45,154 nucleotides of DNA from positions 1-45,154 of the forward strand of contig JAJSDS010000003.1 of assembly GCA_028580875.1 (NCBI GenBank), written 5' to 3'. The notes beneath the pieces were generated by a model. That model had not been told where the DNA came from, ran no database searches, and saw nothing but the letters and a program-made list of their open reading frames with translations. This document shows positions 26,601-35,553 of this stretch, piece by piece (the first letter of the stretch is position 1; each line of letters opens with the position of its first letter). Position numbers and translations under genes: made by a program. Source of the stretch: Nitrosotalea sp. Lineage in GTDB: Archaea > Thermoproteota > Nitrososphaeria > Nitrososphaerales > Nitrosopumilaceae.

Positions 26601-26740
26601 CTAGAAAATGTGCCACTTGTGGGAAAATACTTGATGAATCGCAAGCAACCCATTGTTCTGATGCATGTCTTCACAAGAGCATAGAAAAAAGCAAACCCTT
26701 CGATCCAAAAACGATTTCAAAACAAAAAAAGAGATCCTAG
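26591..26740 (+). CDS. Small TRASH/DUF2116-like Cys-motif protein
   Basis: MELTRKCATCGKILDESQATHCSDACLHKSIEKSKPFDPKTISKQKKRS*: CxxC...CxxxC. Below ORF-track cutoff. Confidence 0.6.
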   Translation: MELTRKCATCGKILDESQATHCSDACLHKSIEKSKPFDPKTISKQKKRS

Positions 26741-27091
26741 TTTCTAATTATATTTGTATACCGATTTGATTTCGATAATTGATTTTAAAAATTTCAAACC
26801 ATCTTTACAATTGTAAAGTTCATTACATTCACTCTTTCAGGGGCAGATATTATATGGTTAATTAATCAAGGAATCAAATCTTCAGAAGGGGTTGGCGGAT
26901 GTCTGTGGTCGTATTTGCCAAGTAGAACTTTGGTAGTCCCTCCCCTTCCTAGTTCAATTAATTCAGATAAATTACTTAAAATGAAATTCTGATTATCATG
27001 TTTGATAATCAAGATCGTATTTTTAGGATTATGGCAAGATTGTAGTCTATCGTGAATTTTCAACAACTGGCATAGAGGTAGCAACACTCCC

Positions 27092-27117
27092 CCCGCCTAG
27101 GTCCTTTGCTAGGCGGG
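27092..27117. repeat. GC-rich perfect hairpin cccgcctag-gtcctttg-ctaggcggg
   Basis: 9-bp perfect stem, 8-nt loop in an AT-rich intergenic region. Confidence 0.6.
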
Positions 27118-27149
27118 CATTATGATTTTCATATTTTGACTCCGTAAAA

Positions 27150-27251
27150 TCATGCTTCATCAAAGTTCTCTACCCAAAGCTTGAACTGGTTATTTTTTAG
27201 AAGATCCTTGTAGGGTGAGTTTTTGAGCGATAGCTTCATTTTTGACTCCAT
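27150..27251 (-). pseudogene. Possible remnant of a site-specific integrase N-terminus
   Basis: MESKMKLSLKNSPYKDLLKNNQFKLWVENFDEA*: resembles remembered N-termini of archaeal tyrosine recombinases; very short. Confidence 0.25.
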
Positions 27252-27556
27252 CTTGAAAGAAAATTGAGTAAAAAAGGCGAATTTTAAACCCTATTTGAAA
27301 TGCGGTTGCCGGTTTGCAGTTCCGAACGGGTCCAAGTCCATGCCAAAAATCAAGTTTTTAGTGGATGTTTCCAATTTTATAAATCAAAATAGTAATTCGA
27401 AATGATAAACCTTTTGCAAAAAAGTTACTATCATGATGGGAACGACCGTTATCTTCTAGTATTTACTAACTAATGAGTCTGAAATTGTTGCATTATAGTA
27501 GCTGGCTCTCAACAGGCTCAGTTTCAGTTCTTTTTCTACATTAAAGCAAATTACTC

Positions 27557-27724
27557 ATGCCAAATTTATTATGTATAACTCCTAGTCTTCCTTTACAAAA
27601 AGTAATTAAAACAAATTCATATGATGTTGAATTGAGCAATATGTTGACTTTTACACAATGGTTTATTGAAGAGTACAGTTTTACAAGAAAAGCGATAGAG
27701 ATGAAGGGTGACTTTAGTAATTAA
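27557..27724 (+). CDS. Small ORF preceding the HamA-like gene
   Basis: MPNLLCITPSLPLQKVIKTNSYDVELSNMLTFTQWFIEEYSFTRKAIEMKGDFSN* (55 aa); overlaps the next start by 17 nt. Below ORF-track cutoff. Confidence 0.35.
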   Translation: MPNLLCITPSLPLQKVIKTNSYDVELSNMLTFTQWFIEEYSFTRKAIEMKGDFSN

Positions 27725-28517
27725 GACAGAACAAGTATATCATTCCAATGGATCAGCTAATGCAAAGTATTTTGGATTACAATTCCACAATGAAGGATTG
27801 GAAGAGTATTTGGGTGACCGAGTAAACAAGCGATTTTATGATTTAGAAGGAACAGCTGCAGCTATTGAAGAATTTTCCGATCTAGAATTGACAGGATTTA
27901 CGCGAACATCACTTGCAGCAATTTTTTCAAGTCAGCCCAGTGTCATACCATGGAAGATTGCCGAAACTTTTGTTGAATGTTACTTTGAAGATTTTCTCAA
28001 TATACAATTTCCATACAATGGAAGTCGAGATGCAAAGAATCCCAAAGCTAGTTTGGCAGGAGCTGATATAGTTGGTTTTACGTATGAAAATGATAATGTT
28101 GTATTAGTTTTTGGTGAAGTAAAAACATCCAATGATGCATCATATCCCCCAAATGTAGTTTATGGTAGAACTGGTTTAAAATATCAAATAAATGATCTGA
28201 TATCTAGTTGGAAAACCAGATCAAGTCTAATCAGATGGTTATATTTTAGAATAAAATCACATGATAATAGAGATGCTATCATGCCAGATTTCAAAAAAGC
28301 TGTTGCCATATATATCAAATCAAGATTTGAAAAAATGAAAATATTCGGAGTATTAGTTCGTGATGTGCAACCCAATGATGCAGACCTGAAAAGACAATAT
28401 GATACATTGATCACAGGTCTGAAATCTTTGACACAGTTAGAACTTCTAGCATTCTATCTACCGGTTAGGATATCAGATCTTTCTACAAAAATTGGAGGTA
28501 ATTCAAGTGGAACTTAA
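27708..28517 (+). CDS. HamA-like (DUF1837-type) PD-(D/E)xK nuclease candidate, Hachiman-like
   Basis: 'SLAGADIVGFTYENDNVVLVFGEVKTSND' (D...ExK nuclease signature); directly upstream of a large SF2 helicase gene, as in Hachiman/AbpAB. Confidence 0.65.
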   Translation: MTLVIKTEQVYHSNGSANAKYFGLQFHNEGLEEYLGDRVNKRFYDLEGTAAAIEEFSDLELTGFTRTSLAAIFSSQPSVIPWKIAETFVECYFEDFLNIQFPYNGSRDAKNPKASLAGADIVGFTYENDNVVLVFGEVKTSNDASYPPNVVYGRTGLKYQINDLISSWKTRSSLIRWLYFRIKSHDNRDAIMPDFKKAVAIYIKSRFEKMKIFGVLVRDVQPNDADLKRQYDTLITGLKSLTQLELLAFYLPVRISDLSTKIGGNSSGT

Positions 28518-31500
28518 ACATGAATTTCTCAATCTACTAGATAATCATCTAGTAAATGAGGCAAATGAAATTGTAAAACGAATCAAAATTAATAAAACAA
28601 TAGATATTCAATACACTTTAACTGCTGAAAATATTGAAAAAATTGAACAAGTGGTAGGTGTTTATGAGATTGCCATTTCAGATTTGTGGTCTTTCGCATT
28701 TAGTACTGAAGAAAGCGATATAGGTAAAAAGAAAAATTTTCATGCTCTTTGTAAAGAAACCTTTGATTTACTACAATACCTTCCGCTACCTCAAGAGCCG
28801 ATTGAAAAAATAAAACAGGCGTTAAAACTCTTGACCTATTCTTATCTTGGAGAAAAATGGGAGGATATGAAACGCTTGTTGGATGAGAATGATTTCTTCT
28901 GGAATGTGCCATTAGACCAAGAAAAGAATTGGGATGCACGATTATTTATGAAGACATATTTAGCAATTCTTCATCTCACAAGAAAAAAATCATGGAATGA
29001 TCTCAATATGGTATCTCAATTAATTGTTGAATTAAGAACTGAACAACAAGAATTTGAGAAAACATATCTTGAAAGCATAGGACCTGAATATCAACAAGGC
29101 TCTGCACTTGAATTGGCATCTTTCTACCACTTGGCAAAAAGCGTGGAATTGATAGGTCAGTACATGTTGCAAGGAACGCCTAACGACATACTTGATCAAT
29201 TAAACTTCCATTTTGACAAAGCCATCACATATTGTCAGGGTGCCAAGGTTGTAGAACTAGATCTAATTCTGAGGATGTTAAATGCTACATTTCGCAAAAT
29301 GATCCAAAATTCAGTATGGACTGTAGCGCGAAGAATTAATTCGCGTGTAACAAAATTCATCAAATTAATTACAGAAGATGAAACAAAACCTGTCTTTGAG
29401 CTATTATATCCTCAGCGTGTTGCAATATTGGAAAAAGGATTATTGGATCCTACCAGCAGAGCAATCGTAGTTAATTTGCCCACATCTAGTGGCAAAACCA
29501 TTATTGCAGAATTTAGGATACTGCAAGCGCTTAATCAGTTTGCAGAAGAGGGCGGTAAAATTGCATACGTGGTACCAACAAAAGCATTAGTCAATCAAAT
29601 CACATCTAGATTACGACGAGAATTAGGCAGATCTCCTCTTAACATCAAAGTAGAAAAAATGAGTGGTGCACTAGAAATAGATCCATTTGAAAATAATTTA
29701 CTGAATTCAAATAGCCTTTTTGATATTTTAGTTACCACTCCGGAGAAACTAAATCTTTTGATACGACATCCAGAAAAAAGTTTAGCAAAATCATTGGTTT
29801 TAATAATAATTGACGAAGCACATAATTTGGCAGATGGTGATAGGGGCGTTAATTTGGAAATGCTACTTTCCAACATAAAGAAAGACTGCGATAGAGCAAA
29901 TTTACTTTTGTTAACTCCTCTTGTACCTAACGGTATGGATGTAGCAAAATGGCTTGATCCAGATCATCCAAAATCCATAACTGTTGAACTAGACTGGTGG
30001 CAACCAAATGATAAGGTAATAGGACTGTATTATCCAGATGGGAAAAGAAATCATACCAAGACTTGTTACAAACCCTTAGCCACTTCTCGTGGAACCATTG
30101 ATCTGCAAGATGAATTTCTGATAGGCGAGTTAAATGATACATATTCATTAACAGAATTACGAAGTTCAAATTATTTTCTCACCGCTATTGTAGCCTCACA
30201 ATTACTTCAAAACCAAAGCATACTCGTACTAGCAGGTAAAATAGCTACAACCTGGAAGATTGCAAAAGAACTATACTCCATATTACCTAACGAAGAAATT
30301 CATGATGACAACATAGAACTTGTTAGCAAATTTGTAGCATCGGAACTAGGAGAAGATTTTCCTCTTGTTTCGTATCTGAAGAAAAGAATCGGAGTACACA
30401 GTGCTGGATTGCCTGATGACATCAGAGAATTAATGGAATGGCTGATGGAAATAGGATCACTCCGAATACTAGTGGCAACTACTACGATAGCACAAGGCAT
30501 GAATTTTCCAGTTTCTGCAATTCTTTTATCCACTTATTCACACCGAGAAGGAAAAATGCCTCCTCGTGATTTCTGGAATCTTGTTGGTAGAGCAGGTCGT
30601 ATTGATCAACGCTCAGTTGGTCTAGTGGGTATTGCAGTAAATAGCAAGAATGCAGAACAGGCTAAAGAAGCAGTGGACTATGTGCAAAAGAATCTAGAAG
30701 ATCTAGTATCCGTGCTTAAACAGATGATAGAAAAAGCTATTACTCTTAGTCAAGAATTAGATCTTACAATTCTGGCGCGGGAACCTGCGTGGTCCTCTTT
30801 TGTACAATATATTTCTCATATGTATTATCAATCTAAAACACTACAAAATTTCAGCTCAGAATTAGAAATGACAATGAGACGTACATATGCATATAATCAA
30901 CTTGATAGAGTCAAAAAACAAATTCTAATTAATGCAGTAAAACAATATGCACAAAAATTAGATAACAATAAACATTTAGCTCCGCTATCTGATCTTACCG
31001 GATTTTCACCAGATACAATTTATACTACCATAGGAAAGATAAGCGCTCTCAAGATACCACAATCCGAATGGACTAGTAGTAGACTCTTTTCCAGTGAAAG
31101 TACTATATTGACTAGATTAGTAGGAATAATGTTATACGATATTCCGGAAACTCGAAAAAATTTATCAGAAATTGATATTCCGGGTACAAGACTAGATGGA
31201 GCTACTCTTAGTAAAATCATAGGTGAATGGGTATCTGGAAAATCTGTAACTGAAATATCAAAAAAATATTTTAAAGGAGAGGATACAACATCTATTACAA
31301 AATGTGTTACTGCAATATATAGCAAAATTGTAAATTCTGCAACATGGGGGCTTGCTGGAATACAAAAAATGGCAGGAATAGATTTTGAAAAACTATCTGC
31401 TGAAGAAACAATGGAAATCAATAATCTTCCTGCTATGATATATTATGGCGTAAAAACTAGCGAAGCAATTTTGATGAGAATGAACAGTGTACCGCGCAGT

Positions 31501-31689
31501 ATTTCAAGTAATATGGGGACAATTTACAAAGATCAAATAACTAGCGTTCAAAACTCTAAATCTCCTGAAATAATGACTTGGCTAAAGAGTCTAGCAGATT
31601 CGGATTGGAATAAAGCCGTACCACAAGGGAAAAATATGTCAGGTATGGAATACAAAAAAATCTGGGAAAAATTATCAGGGGTATCATAA
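28507..31689 (+). CDS. HamB-like Ski2-type SF2 helicase
   Basis: Walker A NLPTSSGKTIIAEF, DEAH (LIIIDEAHNLADGDRGVNLEML), LVATTTIAQGMNFPVSAIL, motif VI DFWNLVGRAGRIDQRSVG. GGAGG RBS at 28493 then GTG 28507 (track opens at TTG 28492). Confidence 0.82.
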   Translation: MELKHEFLNLLDNHLVNEANEIVKRIKINKTIDIQYTLTAENIEKIEQVVGVYEIAISDLWSFAFSTEESDIGKKKNFHALCKETFDLLQYLPLPQEPIEKIKQALKLLTYSYLGEKWEDMKRLLDENDFFWNVPLDQEKNWDARLFMKTYLAILHLTRKKSWNDLNMVSQLIVELRTEQQEFEKTYLESIGPEYQQGSALELASFYHLAKSVELIGQYMLQGTPNDILDQLNFHFDKAITYCQGAKVVELDLILRMLNATFRKMIQNSVWTVARRINSRVTKFIKLITEDETKPVFELLYPQRVAILEKGLLDPTSRAIVVNLPTSSGKTIIAEFRILQALNQFAEEGGKIAYVVPTKALVNQITSRLRRELGRSPLNIKVEKMSGALEIDPFENNLLNSNSLFDILVTTPEKLNLLIRHPEKSLAKSLVLIIIDEAHNLADGDRGVNLEMLLSNIKKDCDRANLLLLTPLVPNGMDVAKWLDPDHPKSITVELDWWQPNDKVIGLYYPDGKRNHTKTCYKPLATSRGTIDLQDEFLIGELNDTYSLTELRSSNYFLTAIVASQLLQNQSILVLAGKIATTWKIAKELYSILPNEEIHDDNIELVSKFVASELGEDFPLVSYLKKRIGVHSAGLPDDIRELMEWLMEIGSLRILVATTTIAQGMNFPVSAILLSTYSHREGKMPPRDFWNLVGRAGRIDQRSVGLVGIAVNSKNAEQAKEAVDYVQKNLEDLVSVLKQMIEKAITLSQELDLTILAREPAWSSFVQYISHMYYQSKTLQNFSSELEMTMRRTYAYNQLDRVKKQILINAVKQYAQKLDNNKHLAPLSDLTGFSPDTIYTTIGKISALKIPQSEWTSSRLFSSESTILTRLVGIMLYDIPETRKNLSEIDIPGTRLDGATLSKIIGEWVSGKSVTEISKKYFKGEDTTSITKCVTAIYSKIVNSATWGLAGIQKMAGIDFEKLSAEETMEINNLPAMIYYGVKTSEAILMRMNSVPRSISSNMGTIYKDQITSVQNSKSPEIMTWLKSLADSDWNKAVPQGKNMSGMEYKKIWEKLSGVS

Positions 31690-31693
31690 TTAA

Positions 31694-33136
31694 GTGGTAG
31701 GTTTGAAAGGAATGCCTGAGAATTCTATTAAAGAAAAATTCATCTCAATGATTGATACTTTCAGAATTGAATCTGATAAATTATCACCCGAAGAAAAAAA
31801 ACACCTTTGGAATGACTTTGGAAAACCTTGTCAGCTCTATATTTTTTCCTGTAAGGATTATAATTTACACCTCATAATTAAAACGAAATTTTCTGAACTA
31901 CGTGATAAAACTATTGAATTAATTGAAATAACACCTGAGAACTTTGAAAATCAATTTGATGCTTTTGAGAATAGATCTACATGGAATAAAAAAATGGAAG
32001 AAAAAGACGGAGATTTTTTTATTCCGAGACCAAAACGAGTTGATTTAATTCGTGACTATTTGGTATATTTTGGACAAAAAATAATTCAGAGAAGAGCTGA
32101 CGTTCAAAACAAATCAACCGGATTTGTGGGGGATTTGTCATTGGGATACTGGGACTTTTCTGGAGATGTGGAAACCATTGATTTGGATGGGAGAGTTAGA
32201 GGACTCGTTCAAGGAGCCAAACAGTCATACCACAATTCCAAAAAGGAGACAATATCTGAAACACCAAAACCAACTTCCTCCTCTCATACAGTATCTGCAT
32301 GTGGTGCATATTTTTACCCCTTTGTGTTGATTGGAGAATTAAAAAAGACCACAAAAGGACAACTATCTGGTTCAGATCATTTACATTTGGATGACATTGT
32401 TTATGATTGTAAATTTGACGATCTTCGAGTAGCAGTAACAAAAGCAGGCCTATTGGTAGTAGAAACAGACGATGTAATCACTGCAATCAAAACCATCAAT
32501 ACTATATTTGGCACTGCCATGCTTCTGGGATTGCCAGTTTATTCTAGTAGGCCACAAGAAATTGCGTTCGTATACCTACGAGAAAGAGCATTTGTGAGTT
32601 CGTGGACAAGTACTACTATTCGTAGTTTAATGTATGATTATCGTACACGATTTTTACGATTGAATATCCCAAGACTACAGATTCATCTTAAGATTTTAAA
32701 ACAAATAATTCAGAGATCAGAAAAAATTTTGAAATCCAAATTAGATGAAGAAGTTAGATTACTTTTAGAATCGCATACATATTCAAACAGTTCCGAAAAC
32801 TTGCAATCTTTCAATACCTCGTGGTTGATAATTGAGAAATATTTGAGAAAGATTTGGGATGAAAAAATGAAATTTGATTTTGTAAATAAAAATATGAAAA
32901 ATAGAGATATTAACTATATCCTGAAAGATCTGAAAACTAGCGAAATTATTACACTAAGCGAATACTCTAAAATGCAAAATTTAAGAGGAACACGAAACAA
33001 AGTGTTCCACGGAAATAGTGAACCAAACATTACACAGACAAAGAGATGTTTTGAAACTGCAGAAGAAATAATCCGAAGAGAAACCAGGATTAACAAAAAA
33101 TTTGATTTTAATGTGTCAAATTACATATATTTTTAA
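31694..33136 (+). CDS. Uncharacterized protein with C-terminal HEPN-type RNxxxH motif
   Basis: C-terminal 'LSEYSKMQNLRGTRNKVFHGNSEPNITQTKRCFETAEEIIRRE' fits R[N]x3H in a helical context; starts 4 nt after the helicase stop. Confidence 0.6.
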   Translation: MVGLKGMPENSIKEKFISMIDTFRIESDKLSPEEKKHLWNDFGKPCQLYIFSCKDYNLHLIIKTKFSELRDKTIELIEITPENFENQFDAFENRSTWNKKMEEKDGDFFIPRPKRVDLIRDYLVYFGQKIIQRRADVQNKSTGFVGDLSLGYWDFSGDVETIDLDGRVRGLVQGAKQSYHNSKKETISETPKPTSSSHTVSACGAYFYPFVLIGELKKTTKGQLSGSDHLHLDDIVYDCKFDDLRVAVTKAGLLVVETDDVITAIKTINTIFGTAMLLGLPVYSSRPQEIAFVYLRERAFVSSWTSTTIRSLMYDYRTRFLRLNIPRLQIHLKILKQIIQRSEKILKSKLDEEVRLLLESHTYSNSSENLQSFNTSWLIIEKYLRKIWDEKMKFDFVNKNMKNRDINYILKDLKTSEIITLSEYSKMQNLRGTRNKVFHGNSEPNITQTKRCFETAEEIIRRETRINKKFDFNVSNYIYF

Positions 33137-33243
33137 CTAAATACGGTACTTTGACATATACAAGAAAAATCCTAGGCATTTTATAAAAAACTAAGCAACT
33201 TATTACTCGAGAAACAAAAATAACAATAATTAGTCAGGTTATA

Positions 33244-35412
33244 TTGTATGATGATGTGGAATTAGTTTCTCTAACCATGAAAAATTTTCTTTCAATAGGT
33301 GAGAAATCTGAGACAATCAGTTTTGACAAACTTACCACTATTGTGGGTCCAAATGAGAGCGGTAAAACCAATATTTTCAGGGCTTTAGCATTTGTTAATG
33401 ACTGTCTAAATACCAATACTAGTAATCCTGATCCTTATTATCATAATGGGGATTTAACAAAAGATTTGGAAGTCAAATTATCTATGAAATTAAACGATAA
33501 CGAAATAAGTGGTCTTGCTAATTACATCTTCTGCTCTATTCTATCGGATACTCAACCTCTTAATAGATTTGAAATGACACAATCGGCGATTAGTTTAATC
33601 GAAACATTCCTTCACCATCACAGTAAAACCATCGCTGAAGATTTGTTTAGATACATTACAATTGTCATTAGACGAACAGAAGCAAGATCAATCTATCAAG
33701 GTGATATCATAGTAAAATTAGGCAAAGATGAAGACCTCTACCTTAAACAATATAGCCGAATTACCAAGGATATTACAACACAGCAAGGAGGAAAAAATAT
33801 TTCAGAAGTAATAGTATCCGTAATTCAGAAGAAGAATCCGGATGCAGTAAATGATTTCTTAAAAGATACTAGTAAACCATTCCCAGAATTTAGTTTTAGC
33901 AAAGAGGAAATTATTGATTTCTTCAAAAAAATTGATCCAGATGATAAAATGGTGACATATGACTTTCGAAGTTTTAATTTTGGTGAAGGAAATATTCGTG
34001 AAAAAAACTATCCAGAGGCAATTCTTCTGTTAGAATTTTTAAGAAACATGGGTGCAGAAGAAAGAGGAGTTTCGCTTTTACCGATTATTTCAAAAATCGT
34101 TAGTTCATCCATAGTACGAGTAACTGATCTTCGTACAAAACCACAAGCATTCCTTAGTTTCAAAAATACTTTTCCATACAAATCAATTAGTATGAATGAC
34201 TTGTCTGGTGAATCACTTCCCGAGATTCTTTTTAAGTTAAAAAACAGCCCTTATCCACATATAAGAAAAGCGTACAATAAAATTCAAACATCTTTTAGAA
34301 AGATGTGTAATAATCTTGATTTCGAAATAGGAATAAGGCCTGTGGAATTGACGGTTGGAACAAATACAAAAAAAACTTCCATAGGTCCAGAATACGTAAA
34401 AACAAATGATGGAACGACTATTGAAAATGAATTAGTCATACATTTTATTCGCGATAATGTTTCAATTCCATTAGAATTTTCTGCCGCCGGAATATTTGAG
34501 ATTCTTTTATTACTCACTGCTCTGATAGGACAAAAAGGTAAAGTCATTTTATTGGATGAACCTGCAGTAAACCTTCATCCTCTACTTCAAAGGAAAGTCA
34601 TAGAATTAATTGAAAGTGAAATTGCACAAGATAATGACAATCAGATTATTATAATAACTCATTCACCTTACATGATCAATCCAAGAAATATTGAAAATAT
34701 CTGGAGAATTTCTAGAACCAATAATGAGGTAATGTTCATCAATGTTGGTGAGGCCTTAGATGAACTATCTGAATCCGAAAAACAAAAAATCTTGTTAAAC
34801 CTACAAAGTACAGATATTAGATCTGTATTATTTTCTAAAGGAGTAATACTTGTTGAGGGACCATCTGATAAATTAGTAATTGAACAAGTTGATAGGTTTC
34901 TTTCTTCAAAAGATAAAGGCGCATGTATTAATGATAACGATTGGTATGTCTTAGATATTGTTGGAAAACACTCTCTTTGGGCATACTTGAAAATGGTTAC
35001 AAAACTACGTTTATCCTTTGTCTCCGTAATGGATTATGACGCTTTGATGTATTGTGATAAAAACGAGGCCATTAAGGATCAAAACATACCTGTATCTGCC
35101 ATTCCACGTGCATTGTATAATGTAAAATTACTTTCAGATAAACAAATAGATGATTTAATTCAAATGGCAAAAAATGTGAAAGATGGGTGGTATCCTGATA
35201 ATGAACATGAAATTCTTAATTCAATGGCTAAGACAAATGGCATTTTTGTATTCACGCAGGATTTAGAAGGAGTTTTACAACAACAGGTAAAAAGAAAAGA
35301 GAGCAAACCTTTGAAAGATCTAAATCTGGTCTTGGAGAAAATTACTGAAGATAAACTTCCACAGGAATTTGAACTAATGTCTAAATTCATTAAAGAACGA
35401 ATGGTCCTGTAA
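33244..35412 (+). CDS. OLD-family ATPase/TOPRIM nuclease
   Basis: Walker A 'TTIVGPNESGKTNIFRAL', ABC-type Walker B 'KVILLDEPAVNLHPLLQRKV...IIIITHSPYMI', TOPRIM 'VILVEGPSDKLVIEQ...FVSVMDYDALMY'. Confidence 0.88.
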   Translation: MYDDVELVSLTMKNFLSIGEKSETISFDKLTTIVGPNESGKTNIFRALAFVNDCLNTNTSNPDPYYHNGDLTKDLEVKLSMKLNDNEISGLANYIFCSILSDTQPLNRFEMTQSAISLIETFLHHHSKTIAEDLFRYITIVIRRTEARSIYQGDIIVKLGKDEDLYLKQYSRITKDITTQQGGKNISEVIVSVIQKKNPDAVNDFLKDTSKPFPEFSFSKEEIIDFFKKIDPDDKMVTYDFRSFNFGEGNIREKNYPEAILLLEFLRNMGAEERGVSLLPIISKIVSSSIVRVTDLRTKPQAFLSFKNTFPYKSISMNDLSGESLPEILFKLKNSPYPHIRKAYNKIQTSFRKMCNNLDFEIGIRPVELTVGTNTKKTSIGPEYVKTNDGTTIENELVIHFIRDNVSIPLEFSAAGIFEILLLLTALIGQKGKVILLDEPAVNLHPLLQRKVIELIESEIAQDNDNQIIIITHSPYMINPRNIENIWRISRTNNEVMFINVGEALDELSESEKQKILLNLQSTDIRSVLFSKGVILVEGPSDKLVIEQVDRFLSSKDKGACINDNDWYVLDIVGKHSLWAYLKMVTKLRLSFVSVMDYDALMYCDKNEAIKDQNIPVSAIPRALYNVKLLSDKQIDDLIQMAKNVKDGWYPDNEHEILNSMAKTNGIFVFTQDLEGVLQQQVKRKESKPLKDLNLVLEKITEDKLPQEFELMSKFIKERMVL

Positions 35413-35553
35413 GAATGAAATCATAGAGAAAAAGGCAGAACTGGGTCTGCAATTATTGCAAGATAGCAACTGGATCTTATCAGACTCATACCTGGGATGA
35501 GCTAATTTTTAATCCAGTTCATTGAGATAACTAACTAGTCCTAGAGTGATATT

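Noticed and set aside
26866-27087. 73-aa minus-strand ORF, considered as a transposase remnant
   Set aside because: Only a vague 'KYDHRHPPTPSED' resemblance; too short to support.
27303-27345. GC-rich patch considered as a tRNA or att site
   Set aside because: Could not fold a cloverleaf by eye and no second copy was seen in the window.
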